Assembly: GCF_001282685.1 (NCBI RefSeq)
Contig: NZ_LN875035.1
Location: 2,342,001 to 2,406,000, forward strand
Reading direction: 5' to 3'
DNA: 64,000 nucleotides
Source: Niameybacter massiliensis
GTDB taxonomy: Bacteria > Bacillota > Clostridia > Lachnospirales > Cellulosilyticaceae
Part shown: positions 54,646 through 62,968 of the stretch, one piece after another
Layout: every line of letters starts with the position of its first letter
How positions within the stretch are numbered: the stretch's first letter is position 1
Notes under the pieces: model-generated
Told to the model about the DNA's origin: nothing
The model's database searches: none
What the model saw: the letters and a program-made list of their open reading frames with translations, nothing else
Made by a program: the position numbers and the translations under genes

Positions 54646-56046
54646 CTATTTTTCTTCACTAATCTCATGTAATGGAACTTCCATTGGGTAGTTTCCGTTA
54701 AAACAAGCACGGCAGAAATCACTACTTCCACCACAAGCCTCTTTAAGTCCATCTAATGAAAGGTAAGTTAATGAATCTGCACCAATGTAATCGCGAATTT
54801 CTTCAACAGACATCATTGCGCCTACTAGCTTTTCACGATCTGGTGTATCTATACCAAAGTAGCAACCGTATTTAACTGGAGGTGATGTAATACATACATG
54901 TACTTCACTTGCTCCTGCCTTACGTACTTGTTCTACAATACGCTTACATGTTGTACCACGAACAATTGAGTCATCTGTCATCACAACGCGCTTGCCTTCA
55001 ATGTTATGTTTAAGTGGATTAAGTTTAATTCTTACTGCATTTTCACGCATCGCTTGCGTTGGTTGGATAAATGTTCTACCGATGTAGCGGTTTTTTGTAA
55101 GTCCTTCACGGTAAGGAAGACCTGATGCTTTTGAGTAACCAATAGCTGATGGAATACCTGAATCTGGAACAGCAATAACAACGTCTGCTTCTATACCCGC
55201 TTCACGGAACAAGATTTCTCCTGCTTTTTCTCTAAATTGGTAAACACTATTCCCATCAATAATGCTATCTGGACGTGCTAAGTAGATGAGCTCAAATACA
55301 CAAAGTTTCTTTTGGCACCAGCCTGATGGTTTAATACTTGTTAAGCCATCTTGATTGATTATAACGATTTCACCTGGCATCACGTCTCTAACGAATTCTG
55401 CATCCACTACATCTAGTGCACAGCTTTCAGAAGCCAGCACATAACCATCTTTAAGCTTACCAATGCAAAGTGGACGAAGTCCATGTGGATCACGAATCCC
55501 TATCATTTGGTCTTGAGTAGTAATAACAATAGCATAAGCCCCTTTTATAAGTTGCATGGTATTGCGAATAGCTGCTTCAATACCTCTATTATAATGTCTT
55601 GCAATAAGATTTAAGATAGCTTCTGAGTCTGTTGTACTTTGGAAGATAACCCCTTCATCTTCTAACATTTCCCTTACACCATCACTATTGGTTAAATTAC
55701 CATTATGAGCAAGTGCAATAGAACCATGTTTGTATTTGGCTACAAGTGGCTGACAGTTACTAATGTCTTTATCACCTGTTGTAGAATAACGTACATGCCC
55801 AATTGCAATATTTCCAACAAGGTTTTGAAGATTTCTTTCTTCAAATACATCACTTACAAGGCCCATGCCTTTTGCACTTTCTAATCTACCTTCATTGTTT
55901 ACTGTAATCCCAGCACTTTCTTGCCCCCTGTGTTGGAGGGCAAAAAGACCATAGTATACATAGTTTGCTGCTTCTTGTTCATTATTTAAATAGACGCCCA
56001 TTACGCCACATTCTTCATGTAATGTATCCCCGTCAAAGTAGTTCAT
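54646..56046 (-). CDS. purF: amidophosphoribosyltransferase
   Basis: The 466-aa enzyme catalyses the first committed step of purine synthesis. A 12-residue propeptide precedes the glutaminase nucleophile (HEECGVMGVY), so the Cys becomes N-terminal after processing. The PRPP loop is VVMTDDSIVRGTT near 360. CRACFNGNYP near the end carries 4Fe-4S ligands, as in the Bacillus-type enzyme. This oxygen-labile cluster suits an anaerobe. It lies between purC and purM. Confidence 0.98.
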   Translation of the reverse strand: MNYFDGDTLHEECGVMGVYLNNEQEAANYVYYGLFALQHRGQESAGITVNNEGRLESAKGMGLVSDVFEERNLQNLVGNIAIGHVRYSTTGDKDISNCQPLVAKYKHGSIALAHNGNLTNSDGVREMLEDEGVIFQSTTDSEAILNLIARHYNRGIEAAIRNTMQLIKGAYAIVITTQDQMIGIRDPHGLRPLCIGKLKDGYVLASESCALDVVDAEFVRDVMPGEIVIINQDGLTSIKPSGWCQKKLCVFELIYLARPDSIIDGNSVYQFREKAGEILFREAGIEADVVIAVPDSGIPSAIGYSKASGLPYREGLTKNRYIGRTFIQPTQAMRENAVRIKLNPLKHNIEGKRVVMTDDSIVRGTTCKRIVEQVRKAGASEVHVCITSPPVKYGCYFGIDTPDREKLVGAMMSVEEIRDYIGADSLTYLSLDGLKEACGGSSDFCRACFNGNYPMEVPLHEISEEK

Positions 56047-56069
56047 AACTCACCTCTTTATATAACTTC

Positions 56070-56774
56070 TTATTCTGTCACACGTTTAAGCATTTCTTGA
56101 TAAACTTCTTCTACACCACCAAGGTCACGTCTGAAGCGATCTTTATCAAGTTTTTTGTTTGTTTCTTTATCCCAGAATCTACATGTATCTGGTGAAATTT
56201 CGTCAGCTAAGATGATACGTCCATCTACACGACCAAGCTCAATTTTAAAGTCAATTAACTTTACACCAATTTTATCAAAATGTGCACGAAGGAGTTCGTT
56301 GATTTTGAATGTCATAGCTGTCATTGTTTCAAGTTCTTCTTTTGTTGCAATTCCTAATGCTAAGATGTGGTGGTCATTGATCATTGGATCACCAAGTGCA
56401 TCATCTTTAAGACAGAATTCGATTGTTGGGTTTTTAAGTTCTGTACCTTCTTCAACACCAAAACGTTTTGAGAATGAGCCAGCTGCTGTGTTACGAATGA
56501 TCACTTCAAGTGGTACGATTTCTACAGCTTTAACAACTGTTTCACGATCATTAAGTTCTTCTACTAAATGTGTTTCAATTCCGTTTTCTGCAAGCATTCG
56601 GCACATAATGTTGCTCATGCGGTTGTTTACAACACCTTTGCCTAAAATTGTACCTTTTTTCTCACCATTGAATGCTGTTGCATCATCTTTGTAAGATACG
56701 ATGTAATGTTTTGGATCTGCTGTTGTATAAACTCTCTTTGCTTTACCTTCATATAATAAATTTAATTTTTCCAT
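56070..56774 (-). CDS. purC: SAICAR synthetase
   Basis: The 234-aa PurC joins CAIR with aspartate. It has LLYEGKAKRVYTTADP at the start, VPLEVIIRNTAAGSFSKRFG near 96 and DFKIELGRVDGRIILADEISPDTCR (abbreviated by position, about 183-207). The ATG at 56774 follows TAGGGGGTC. Another start 14 codons upstream is rejected for lack of spacing. Confidence 0.97.
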   Translation of the reverse strand: MEKLNLLYEGKAKRVYTTADPKHYIVSYKDDATAFNGEKKGTILGKGVVNNRMSNIMCRMLAENGIETHLVEELNDRETVVKAVEIVPLEVIIRNTAAGSFSKRFGVEEGTELKNPTIEFCLKDDALGDPMINDHHILALGIATKEELETMTAMTFKINELLRAHFDKIGVKLIDFKIELGRVDGRIILADEISPDTCRFWDKETNKKLDKDRFRRDLGGVEEVYQEMLKRVTE

Positions 56775-56787
56775 TTTTAATGACCCC

Positions 56788-57276
56788 CTACATATATTGA
56801 TTACGAATTTTTTCATCTTTTTGTCTTACTGCTTCTGCCATATCCTCTTTGTAAGCTTTTAATTTTTCTTTAATGACTGGATCACTTACGCCTAAAATTT
56901 GAAGTGCAAGTAACCCTGCATTTAAAGCACCATCAATGCCTACTGTTGCAACAGGAATACCTGGTGGCATTTGAACCATTGAAAGTAATGAATCAAGGCC
57001 ATCTAGTGTACTTGATTTAATAGGTAATGCAACAACTGGTAACGTTGTGTAAGCAGCAAGCACACCACCTAAGTGTGCCGCTTTACCTGCTGCTGCTACA
57101 ATAACACCAATCCCATTTGCTTCAGCATTTCTAGCAAATTCTTCAGCTTCCGCTGGTGTACGATGAGCAGAAATAATACGTACTTCTACTGGTACTCCAA
57201 AACTTTTAACAACTTCAACGCCCTTTTCTACAACTGGAAGATCTGAATCACTTCCCATAACGAATGCTATTTTCAT
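56788..57276 (-). CDS. purE: N5-carboxyaminoimidazole ribonucleotide mutase (class I PurE)
   Basis: The 162-aa protein moves the carboxyl group to C4 of aminoimidazole ribotide. It has FVMGSDSDLPVV at the N-terminus, ISAHRTPAEAEEFA near 38 and GKAAHLGGVLAAYTTLPV near 64. The N5-CAIR class needs PurK, which is not in this operon; class II-type use of CO2 cannot be excluded. It starts 15 bp after purL ends. Confidence 0.95.
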   Translation of the reverse strand: MKIAFVMGSDSDLPVVEKGVEVVKSFGVPVEVRIISAHRTPAEAEEFARNAEANGIGVIVAAAGKAAHLGGVLAAYTTLPVVALPIKSSTLDGLDSLLSMVQMPPGIPVATVGIDGALNAGLLALQILGVSDPVIKEKLKAYKEDMAEAVRQKDEKIRNQYM

Positions 57277-57290
57277 ACAAAGCCTCTCTT

Positions 57291-60200
57291 CTATTTAAAG
57301 TACTCTACGCCTGATTTGAATAATTGCTGATCTTTATTTCCTGGAATATTAATGTGTACACATTCACCTACACGTTCGCTATGTCCCATCTTACCGATGA
57401 TACGACCATCTTTTGATACAATACCTTCAATGTTATATAAGCTACCATTTACATTAACTGAACCAGCTTTTGATGGGAAACCACTTGCATCTACGTATTG
57501 GCTAAAGATTTGACCATTTTTAACAAGTTCATCAAGTACTACTTGTGGTGCTACAAAACGTCCTTCTCCGTGTGAAAGTGGAATTTCATATTGCTCGCCT
57601 ACATTCACATGACTAAGCCATGGAGACTGTACACTTGTAATCTTTGTTTTTGCCATAAGTGAAATATGTTTACCGATTGTGTTATAAGTTAATGTTGGTT
57701 TGTTTTCATCCATTTCACAGATTTCTCCGTATGGAAGTAATCCGAGTTTTACAAGAACTTGGAATCCATTACAAATACCAAGTGCAAGACCATCTTGTTC
57801 ATAAAGATGCTTCATAACAGCTTCTTGTAAGCGTTCATTTCTAAAGGCTGCTGCAATGAATTTTGCACTACCATCTGGCTCATCTCCTGCAGAGAATCCA
57901 CCTGGGAATGCTAAAATTTGTGCCTTATCAATAGCATTTACCATACGATTTAATGAATCTTCAATAGCTTCTGGTGTTCTATTTAAGAAGAGTACTTGTT
58001 CAACCTCAGCCCCTGCTGCCATGAAAGCTCGTTTGGTGTCATCTTCACAGTTTGTTCCTGGGAATACTGGAATAACAACTTTAGGTACTGCAATCTTATT
58101 TTTAGCTGTATAAATTCTTGGTGCTTCGCCATAAGTTGCATCTTTTCCATCTACTTCATTTTCTACTTCTGTTTTGAAAACATCTGCAAGTGGTGCTTCT
58201 AAGGTTGCTTTAACTTCATTAAGTGCTACTGTCACATCATCTATTGTTAAATTTGATTCTTTTATTGTTTCACCTATTACTACAAAGTTTTCAGGTAATG
58301 TTGCTGCTACTTCAGGTGTTACTTCTATTACTAAATCCCCATAAGCTGCTTCAAAAGCACCTACTTGTAAGCTTTCTAAACTTACTTTAGCACCTAAATC
58401 ATTACCAATTGCCATTTGGCTAAGTGCTGCTACAAGACCACCTTTGCCAATGGCATAGCTACTTGCAATCTGTTTTGCTGTAGCAAGGCTATGAACACTG
58501 TCATATACCTCTTTCATCACATCAAAGTTTGGCACTTTATCTTCCCCTACTGGTATATGGATATAAACCACTTTGTTGCCAGCTGCTTTAAAGCTACCGC
58601 TTACACAGTTTCTTGCATCCCCAATATTACATGTGAATGAGATGAGTGTTGGTGGTACGTTTAAGTTTTCAAATGTACCTGACATACTGTCTTTTCCACC
58701 AATTGCGGCTACACCCAGTGCACGTTGTGCTACAAGTGTTCCAAGAAGGGCTGCTACTGGTTTACCCCATTTTGTTTTATCTTCTCCTAATCTTTCAAAG
58801 TATTCTTGGAAAGAAAGGTATGTATCTTTATAATTGGCACCAAGTGCTACAAGTTTTGCTATACTTTCAACGACTGCATATAAGCTTCCATGGAATGGAG
58901 ATTGTTCTGCAAGATATGGATCAAATCCATGTGTCATATAAGTTGCTGCTGTTGTTTCCCCAGAAATTACAGGAATCTTAGCAACCATCCCTACTTCTTT
59001 TGTAAGTTGATTTTTACCACCATAAGGCATAAGTACGCTTCTTGCTCCAATTGTAGAGTCGAATTGTAAGCCTAAACCTTTTTGACTTGCTACATTAAGG
59101 TCAGAAAGGGTATTCATTACATTTTCTTTTGTAAGACTTCTTTTATCTTCACACCAGTTTGGTGCTGTAACATGTGCTTCTCTTTGCTGTGTAACACCTG
59201 CGCTATCTAAGAATACACGGTTAATATTAACGATTTCTTTACCTCTCCATTTCATAATGAGGCGTTTTTCTTCGGTTACTGTTCCTACTTGAACAGCATT
59301 TAAGTTTTCTGCTTCACAAAGGGCAATTACTTTTTCTACGTCACAAGCTTCTATTGCAATCGCCATACGTTCTTGTGATTCTGAAATAGCAAGTTCTGTT
59401 CCATCAAGCCCCATGTATTTAACAGGCACTTGATCAAGATCTATAATAAGACCTTCTGCAATCTCACCAATAGCTACACATACACCACCTGCACCAAAGT
59501 CATTACAACGTTTGATTGTTTTTGAGAACTCTGGATTTCTAAAGATTCTTTGAAGTTTACGTTCTTCAACTGGATTACCTTTTTGAACTTCACTTCCACA
59601 TTGCATGAGAGAATCTTCTGTATGTTCTTTAGATGAACCTGTTGCACCACCACAACCATCACGGCCTGTTGCACCACCTAAAAGAATAATTACATCACCT
59701 GCTACTGGCTCTTCACGTCTTACTGCATCTGACTTCACTGCACCTACTACTGCACCAACTTCAAGACGCTTTGCCACATATCCTGGATGGTAGTACTCTT
59801 TAACTTCACCTGTTGCAAGCCCAATTTGGTTACCATATGAGCTATAACCATTTGTTGCTGTTTGAGAAATTTTTCTTTGAGGAAGTTTACCTGGAATGGT
59901 TTCATCCATAGGTGCTGTAACATCACCAGCGCCTGTTACACGCATTGCTTGATAAACATAACTACGTCCTGAAAGCGGATCACGAATGGCACCACCAAGA
60001 CAAGTTGCAGCGCCTCCAAAAGGTTCAATTTCTGTTGGATGGTTATGTGTTTCATTTTTGAAAAGAACTAAGTAATCTTCCATGTTACCATCTACTTCAA
60101 TAGCCTTTTCTAGAGTACATGCATTAATTTCATCTGACTCTACCATCTCTTTAAGGCCACCTTCTGCTTTAAGGTCCTTAACGATAATTGTTGCCATATC

Positions 60201-61016
60201 CATTAAACTTACTTTTTTAGATTTTTGAGTATAAAGCTTATCTCTCATATTTTGATAAAGAGTATAGGCTTCTTGAACGGGTTTGCTAAGTGCGCCCTCT
60301 TCAATTGTAATATCTGTAAGCTCTGTCATAAATGTTGTATGTCTACAGTGATCTGACCAATATGTATCAACTACTTTTAATTCTGTAAAACTTGGATTGC
60401 GTTTTTCTGATTGGAAATAAGATTGGAAATAAGCAAGATCTTCTAAGCTCATTGCAAGACCATTTGCTTTTCTAAAAGTTTCAAGTTCTTCTTTGGTGTA
60501 GTTATTAAATCCTTCAAGAACTTTAACATCTTCTGGAATAGGATAAGTTGCATCTAATAAGTGTGTAGCATCTAACGCAACTTCTTCACTTTCGATTGGA
60601 TTAATGAGATGATTTTTAATACGCTCTTTATCTTTTTCTTCTAATTGTCCTTCAATCATATAAACCTTTGAAGCTTTAACAACTGGTATTGCATGTGAAT
60701 CAATTGTTTTGATACATTGTACACATGAATCAGCTCTTTGATCATATTGACCTCTTAAAAAGCTTGTCATAAAGATAAAACCTTGAGCTTGTGGTAGTAC
60801 TTCTTCGTATACCCTATCACATTGAGGCTCGCTAAAAACAGTTTTAAGTGCTTTTTTATAAACTTCTTGACTCATACCGCTTGCATCATAACGATTTAAA
60901 ACACGAACATTTTCTATATTTTTAAGACCTAAGAAGTTTACAAGTTCTCCTTGAACACGTTTAGCTTCTACATCAAAACCAGGTCGTTTTTCTACGTAAA
61001 CAATAAAGTTTTCCAT
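57291..61016 (-). CDS. purL: phosphoribosylformylglycinamidine synthase, single-chain
   Basis: This enzyme of about 1241 aa fuses the PurL synthetase (NHPTEIEPFGGAATCLGGAI near 330) with a C-terminal class I glutaminase of about 260 residues. PVFPGTNCEDDTKRAF opens the glutaminase; ALGICNGFQVLVKLG has the nucleophile Cys, and a His near the end (MGHSERVG) completes the site. It converts FGAR to FGAM with glutamine and ATP. The clostridial single-chain type replaces PurS, PurQ and short PurL, so their absence is not a gap. It is the first gene of the pur operon. The ATG at 61016 follows GAGGGGGAACC. Confidence 0.97.
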   Translation of the reverse strand: MENFIVYVEKRPGFDVEAKRVQGELVNFLGLKNIENVRVLNRYDASGMSQEVYKKALKTVFSEPQCDRVYEEVLPQAQGFIFMTSFLRGQYDQRADSCVQCIKTIDSHAIPVVKASKVYMIEGQLEEKDKERIKNHLINPIESEEVALDATHLLDATYPIPEDVKVLEGFNNYTKEELETFRKANGLAMSLEDLAYFQSYFQSEKRNPSFTELKVVDTYWSDHCRHTTFMTELTDITIEEGALSKPVQEAYTLYQNMRDKLYTQKSKKVSLMDMATIIVKDLKAEGGLKEMVESDEINACTLEKAIEVDGNMEDYLVLFKNETHNHPTEIEPFGGAATCLGGAIRDPLSGRSYVYQAMRVTGAGDVTAPMDETIPGKLPQRKISQTATNGYSSYGNQIGLATGEVKEYYHPGYVAKRLEVGAVVGAVKSDAVRREEPVAGDVIILLGGATGRDGCGGATGSSKEHTEDSLMQCGSEVQKGNPVEERKLQRIFRNPEFSKTIKRCNDFGAGGVCVAIGEIAEGLIIDLDQVPVKYMGLDGTELAISESQERMAIAIEACDVEKVIALCEAENLNAVQVGTVTEEKRLIMKWRGKEIVNINRVFLDSAGVTQQREAHVTAPNWCEDKRSLTKENVMNTLSDLNVASQKGLGLQFDSTIGARSVLMPYGGKNQLTKEVGMVAKIPVISGETTAATYMTHGFDPYLAEQSPFHGSLYAVVESIAKLVALGANYKDTYLSFQEYFERLGEDKTKWGKPVAALLGTLVAQRALGVAAIGGKDSMSGTFENLNVPPTLISFTCNIGDARNCVSGSFKAAGNKVVYIHIPVGEDKVPNFDVMKEVYDSVHSLATAKQIASSYAIGKGGLVAALSQMAIGNDLGAKVSLESLQVGAFEAAYGDLVIEVTPEVAATLPENFVVIGETIKESNLTIDDVTVALNEVKATLEAPLADVFKTEVENEVDGKDATYGEAPRIYTAKNKIAVPKVVIPVFPGTNCEDDTKRAFMAAGAEVEQVLFLNRTPEAIEDSLNRMVNAIDKAQILAFPGGFSAGDEPDGSAKFIAAAFRNERLQEAVMKHLYEQDGLALGICNGFQVLVKLGLLPYGEICEMDENKPTLTYNTIGKHISLMAKTKITSVQSPWLSHVNVGEQYEIPLSHGEGRFVAPQVVLDELVKNGQIFSQYVDASGFPSKAGSVNVNGSLYNIEGIVSKDGRIIGKMGHSERVGECVHINIPGNKDQQLFKSGVEYFK

Positions 61017-61315
61017 AAGGTTCCCCCTCATTTAAAGTCTGTATTTTTTATTATAGTCTATATTTGTTAAGTTAAGGTTATCATACAGCCATAGACTTCG
61101 TCAATAACTTTTTCGAACAATTTTTATTTTTATTTTTTTATAGTTCGATATTTTTGCTTTTTATATTCTAATCCACAAAAATCTCCTAATTTATAGTAGA
61201 TTAACCCCCCAAAACCCGAACATTATATTGTACTTTCTATAATCCTCATTATTTTCATTCGAACTTTATTACATATAAAAAAGGAGTTGCACTAATGTTT
61301 TAGCGCAACTCCTTT
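61017..61315. other. 299-bp control region of the purine operon
   Basis: This AT-rich region has no ORF. It carries the inverted CGAAC pair (61114-61147), two more CGAAC motifs near 61216 and 61260, a TTGACG element near 61101-61106 (minus strand), and the sigF terminator at the right end. Confidence 0.6.
61109..61150. promoter_or_regulatory. candidate PurBox pair upstream of purL
   Basis: TCGAACAAT (plus, CGAAC at 61114-61118) and TCGAACTAT (minus, 61147-61143) face each other with about 18 bp between boxes. Bacillus PurR binds such inverted CCGAAC-type boxes. A better single match, CCCGAACATT, lies at about 61215-61224. Whether this host has PurR is unknown. Confidence 0.5.
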
Positions 61316-61318
61316 TCA
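61279..61318 (-). terminator. intrinsic terminator after sigF
   Basis: AAAAGGAGTTGC and GCAACTCCTTTT form a 12-bp stem with T-run on the minus strand. It touches the sigF stop codon. Confidence 0.9.
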
Positions 61319-62038
61319 AGTTGTATTGAGTAATCCCCTCATTTTTTTCAAAATACGTTTTTCAATACGCGAAACTTGAACTTGAGAAATATTTAAAAGT
61401 TCTGCAATTTCTGTTTGCGTACGATCTTCGTAATATCGATAGACAATGATTTCTTTTTCTAGAGGTTCTAACTCTTCAATTACTTGATTGACTACAATAT
61501 GGTCTATCATATTATTTTGTTCTTGCGGTGCTTGGTCAATCTTATCTTCAAGTGTAATAGGTTTGCCATCACCTTGATGAATAACGGCACTTAACGATTC
61601 AATTTCAAGGTTTGCTTCTAAAGCGACTAATATATCATCTACTGGTATATCTAGTGCTGCTGCAATCTCATTCATTGTAGGTTCACGATCAAGTGATCTA
61701 CAAAGTTCATCTTTCGTAAGTCTTGCCTTATAAGCAATTTCTTTAAGAGATCTACTTACTTTGATCATACCATCATCTCTTAAAAATCGCTTAATTTCCC
61801 CTACAATCATAGGCACTGCATATGTGGAGAACTTAACATTGTAATTTAAGTCAAATTTTTCTATACTCTTTAGAAGTCCGATACTTCCAATCTGAAATAA
61901 ATCTTCTAGTTCATAACCTCGTCCAGCAAATCTTTTAACTAAGCTCCAAACAAGTCCAATATTTTCTTCAACTAAAACTTCTCTAGCTGCTTCATCACCT
62001 TGCTGAGCCTTCATAATGAGTTTGATTGTATGATCCAT
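61316..62038 (-). CDS. sigF: RNA polymerase sporulation sigma factor F
   Basis: The sigma-70-family protein of about 240 aa has region 2 (ENIGLVWSLVKRFAGRGYELEDLFQIGSIGLL, residues about 22-53) and region 4 (YRYYEDRTQTEIAELLNISQVQVSRIEKRIL, by position). It directs early forespore transcription. SpoIIAB, encoded next to it, holds it inactive until SpoIIAA is dephosphorylated. The ATG at 62038 follows AAAGGTGGGAG. It is the third gene of spoIIA. Confidence 0.96.
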   Translation of the reverse strand: MDHTIKLIMKAQQGDEAAREVLVEENIGLVWSLVKRFAGRGYELEDLFQIGSIGLLKSIEKFDLNYNVKFSTYAVPMIVGEIKRFLRDDGMIKVSRSLKEIAYKARLTKDELCRSLDREPTMNEIAAALDIPVDDILVALEANLEIESLSAVIHQGDGKPITLEDKIDQAPQEQNNMIDHIVVNQVIEELEPLEKEIIVYRYYEDRTQTEIAELLNISQVQVSRIEKRILKKMRGLLNTT

Positions 62039-62071
62039 ATACTCCCACCTTTCTACCAAATGTGTGGGCCA

Positions 62072-62497
62072 TCAATAGAAAGTCTTTGTCATAGTAACAC
62101 ATGTGCCTTTTCCCTCTTCAGAATCTACTTGAACTTGATCCATCATAGACTGCATCACAGTAAAACCAAGTCCTGCTCTCTCGTCATCTTCTGAAGTGGT
62201 ATAAAGTGCTTTCATCGCTTCATCAACATCTTTAATGCCTTTCCCCTTGTCGATAACTTGAATCGTGACCATACGACCTTCGTAGGTACATTTAATCCAA
62301 ATGAGTTGATTAGGGTCTGCATTATAACCATGAATAATACTATTTGTTACAGCTTCTGAAACAGCCATCTTTACATCATAGAGCTCGTCCACAGTTGGGT
62401 CAAGTTGTGATAAGAAAGCTGATACTGCAACACGTGCAAATGCTTCATTTAATGAATTGCTTGCAAACTCAACCTTCATTTCATTGGAATTTTGCAT
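62072..62497 (-). CDS. spoIIAB: anti-sigma F factor / SpoIIAA kinase
   Basis: The 141-aa GHKL-fold kinase has the N-box VSEAVTNSIIHGY near 47, the G1-type box VIDKGKGIKD and RAGLGFTVMQSMMD. It binds ATP and either sequesters sigma-F or phosphorylates SpoIIAA. GGGGGAAAG lies before the ATG. Distance to sigF is 33 bp, and length is normal. Confidence 0.96.
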   Translation of the reverse strand: MQNSNEMKVEFASNSLNEAFARVAVSAFLSQLDPTVDELYDVKMAVSEAVTNSIIHGYNADPNQLIWIKCTYEGRMVTIQVIDKGKGIKDVDEAMKALYTTSEDDERAGLGFTVMQSMMDQVQVDSEEGKGTCVTMTKTFY

Positions 62498-62518
62498 TTT
62501 CTTTCCCCCTATTACACT

Positions 62519-62857
62519 TTATGCCAAACATTTAAAAGCTTGTTCTCTGCTTTCATAAAGCCTCGTTAACTTATAAATTCCGGATATACTTAGTATTCGG
62601 TCAACCTTTGATGAAACATTATAAAGTCCTACATATCCCCCACATATGGATACTGTTCTATAACGCCCCATAAGTAACCCAATTCCTGAACTATCCATAA
62701 AAACTACTCTTTCAAAATCGAACAAAATATTTCTTGCACGTCTTTTATGATATTCTCTATCTACAGACTCTCGTATTTCTACAGAAGTATGATGGTCGAT
62801 TTCCCCCGCTAAAGTAACAATTAATGTTGTATCTTGCATACAAAACTCTATATTCAC
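62519..62857 (-). CDS. spoIIAA: anti-anti-sigma factor SpoIIAA
   Basis: The 112-aa STAS-domain protein begins with GTG at 62857 behind AGAGGTG. The phosphorylation serine is in VVFMDSSGIGLLMGRY, in the classic DSSG context. SpoIIAA, when dephosphorylated by SpoIIE, frees sigma-F from SpoIIAB. It is the first gene of the spoIIA operon. Confidence 0.95.
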   Translation of the reverse strand: MNIEFCMQDTTLIVTLAGEIDHHTSVEIRESVDREYHKRRARNILFDFERVVFMDSSGIGLLMGRYRTVSICGGYVGLYNVSSKVDRILSISGIYKLTRLYESREQAFKCLA

Positions 62858-62890
62858 AAGGCACCTCTTTTCTATATCCTGTACTCCTAT

Positions 62891-62919
62891 AGAATAGTAT
62901 ATTTTACAAATATTGTCAA
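62891..62919 (-). promoter_or_regulatory. promoter of the spoIIA operon
   Basis: TTGACA (62919-62914), a 17-bp spacer and TATTCT (62896-62891) form a good vegetative-type promoter. A weaker AAGGAAC / AGAAATT pair further upstream could be a sigma-H element, as used for spoIIA in Bacillus. Confidence 0.6.
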
Positions 62920-62968
62920 TGAATTTCTAATTTTTTACATTTGTTACGTTCCTTGTGAATTATCTTGC

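Noticed and set aside
57291-61016. Missing purS and purQ as gene loss
   Set aside because: The single-chain clostridial PurL contains the glutaminase, so separate PurS and PurQ are not needed.
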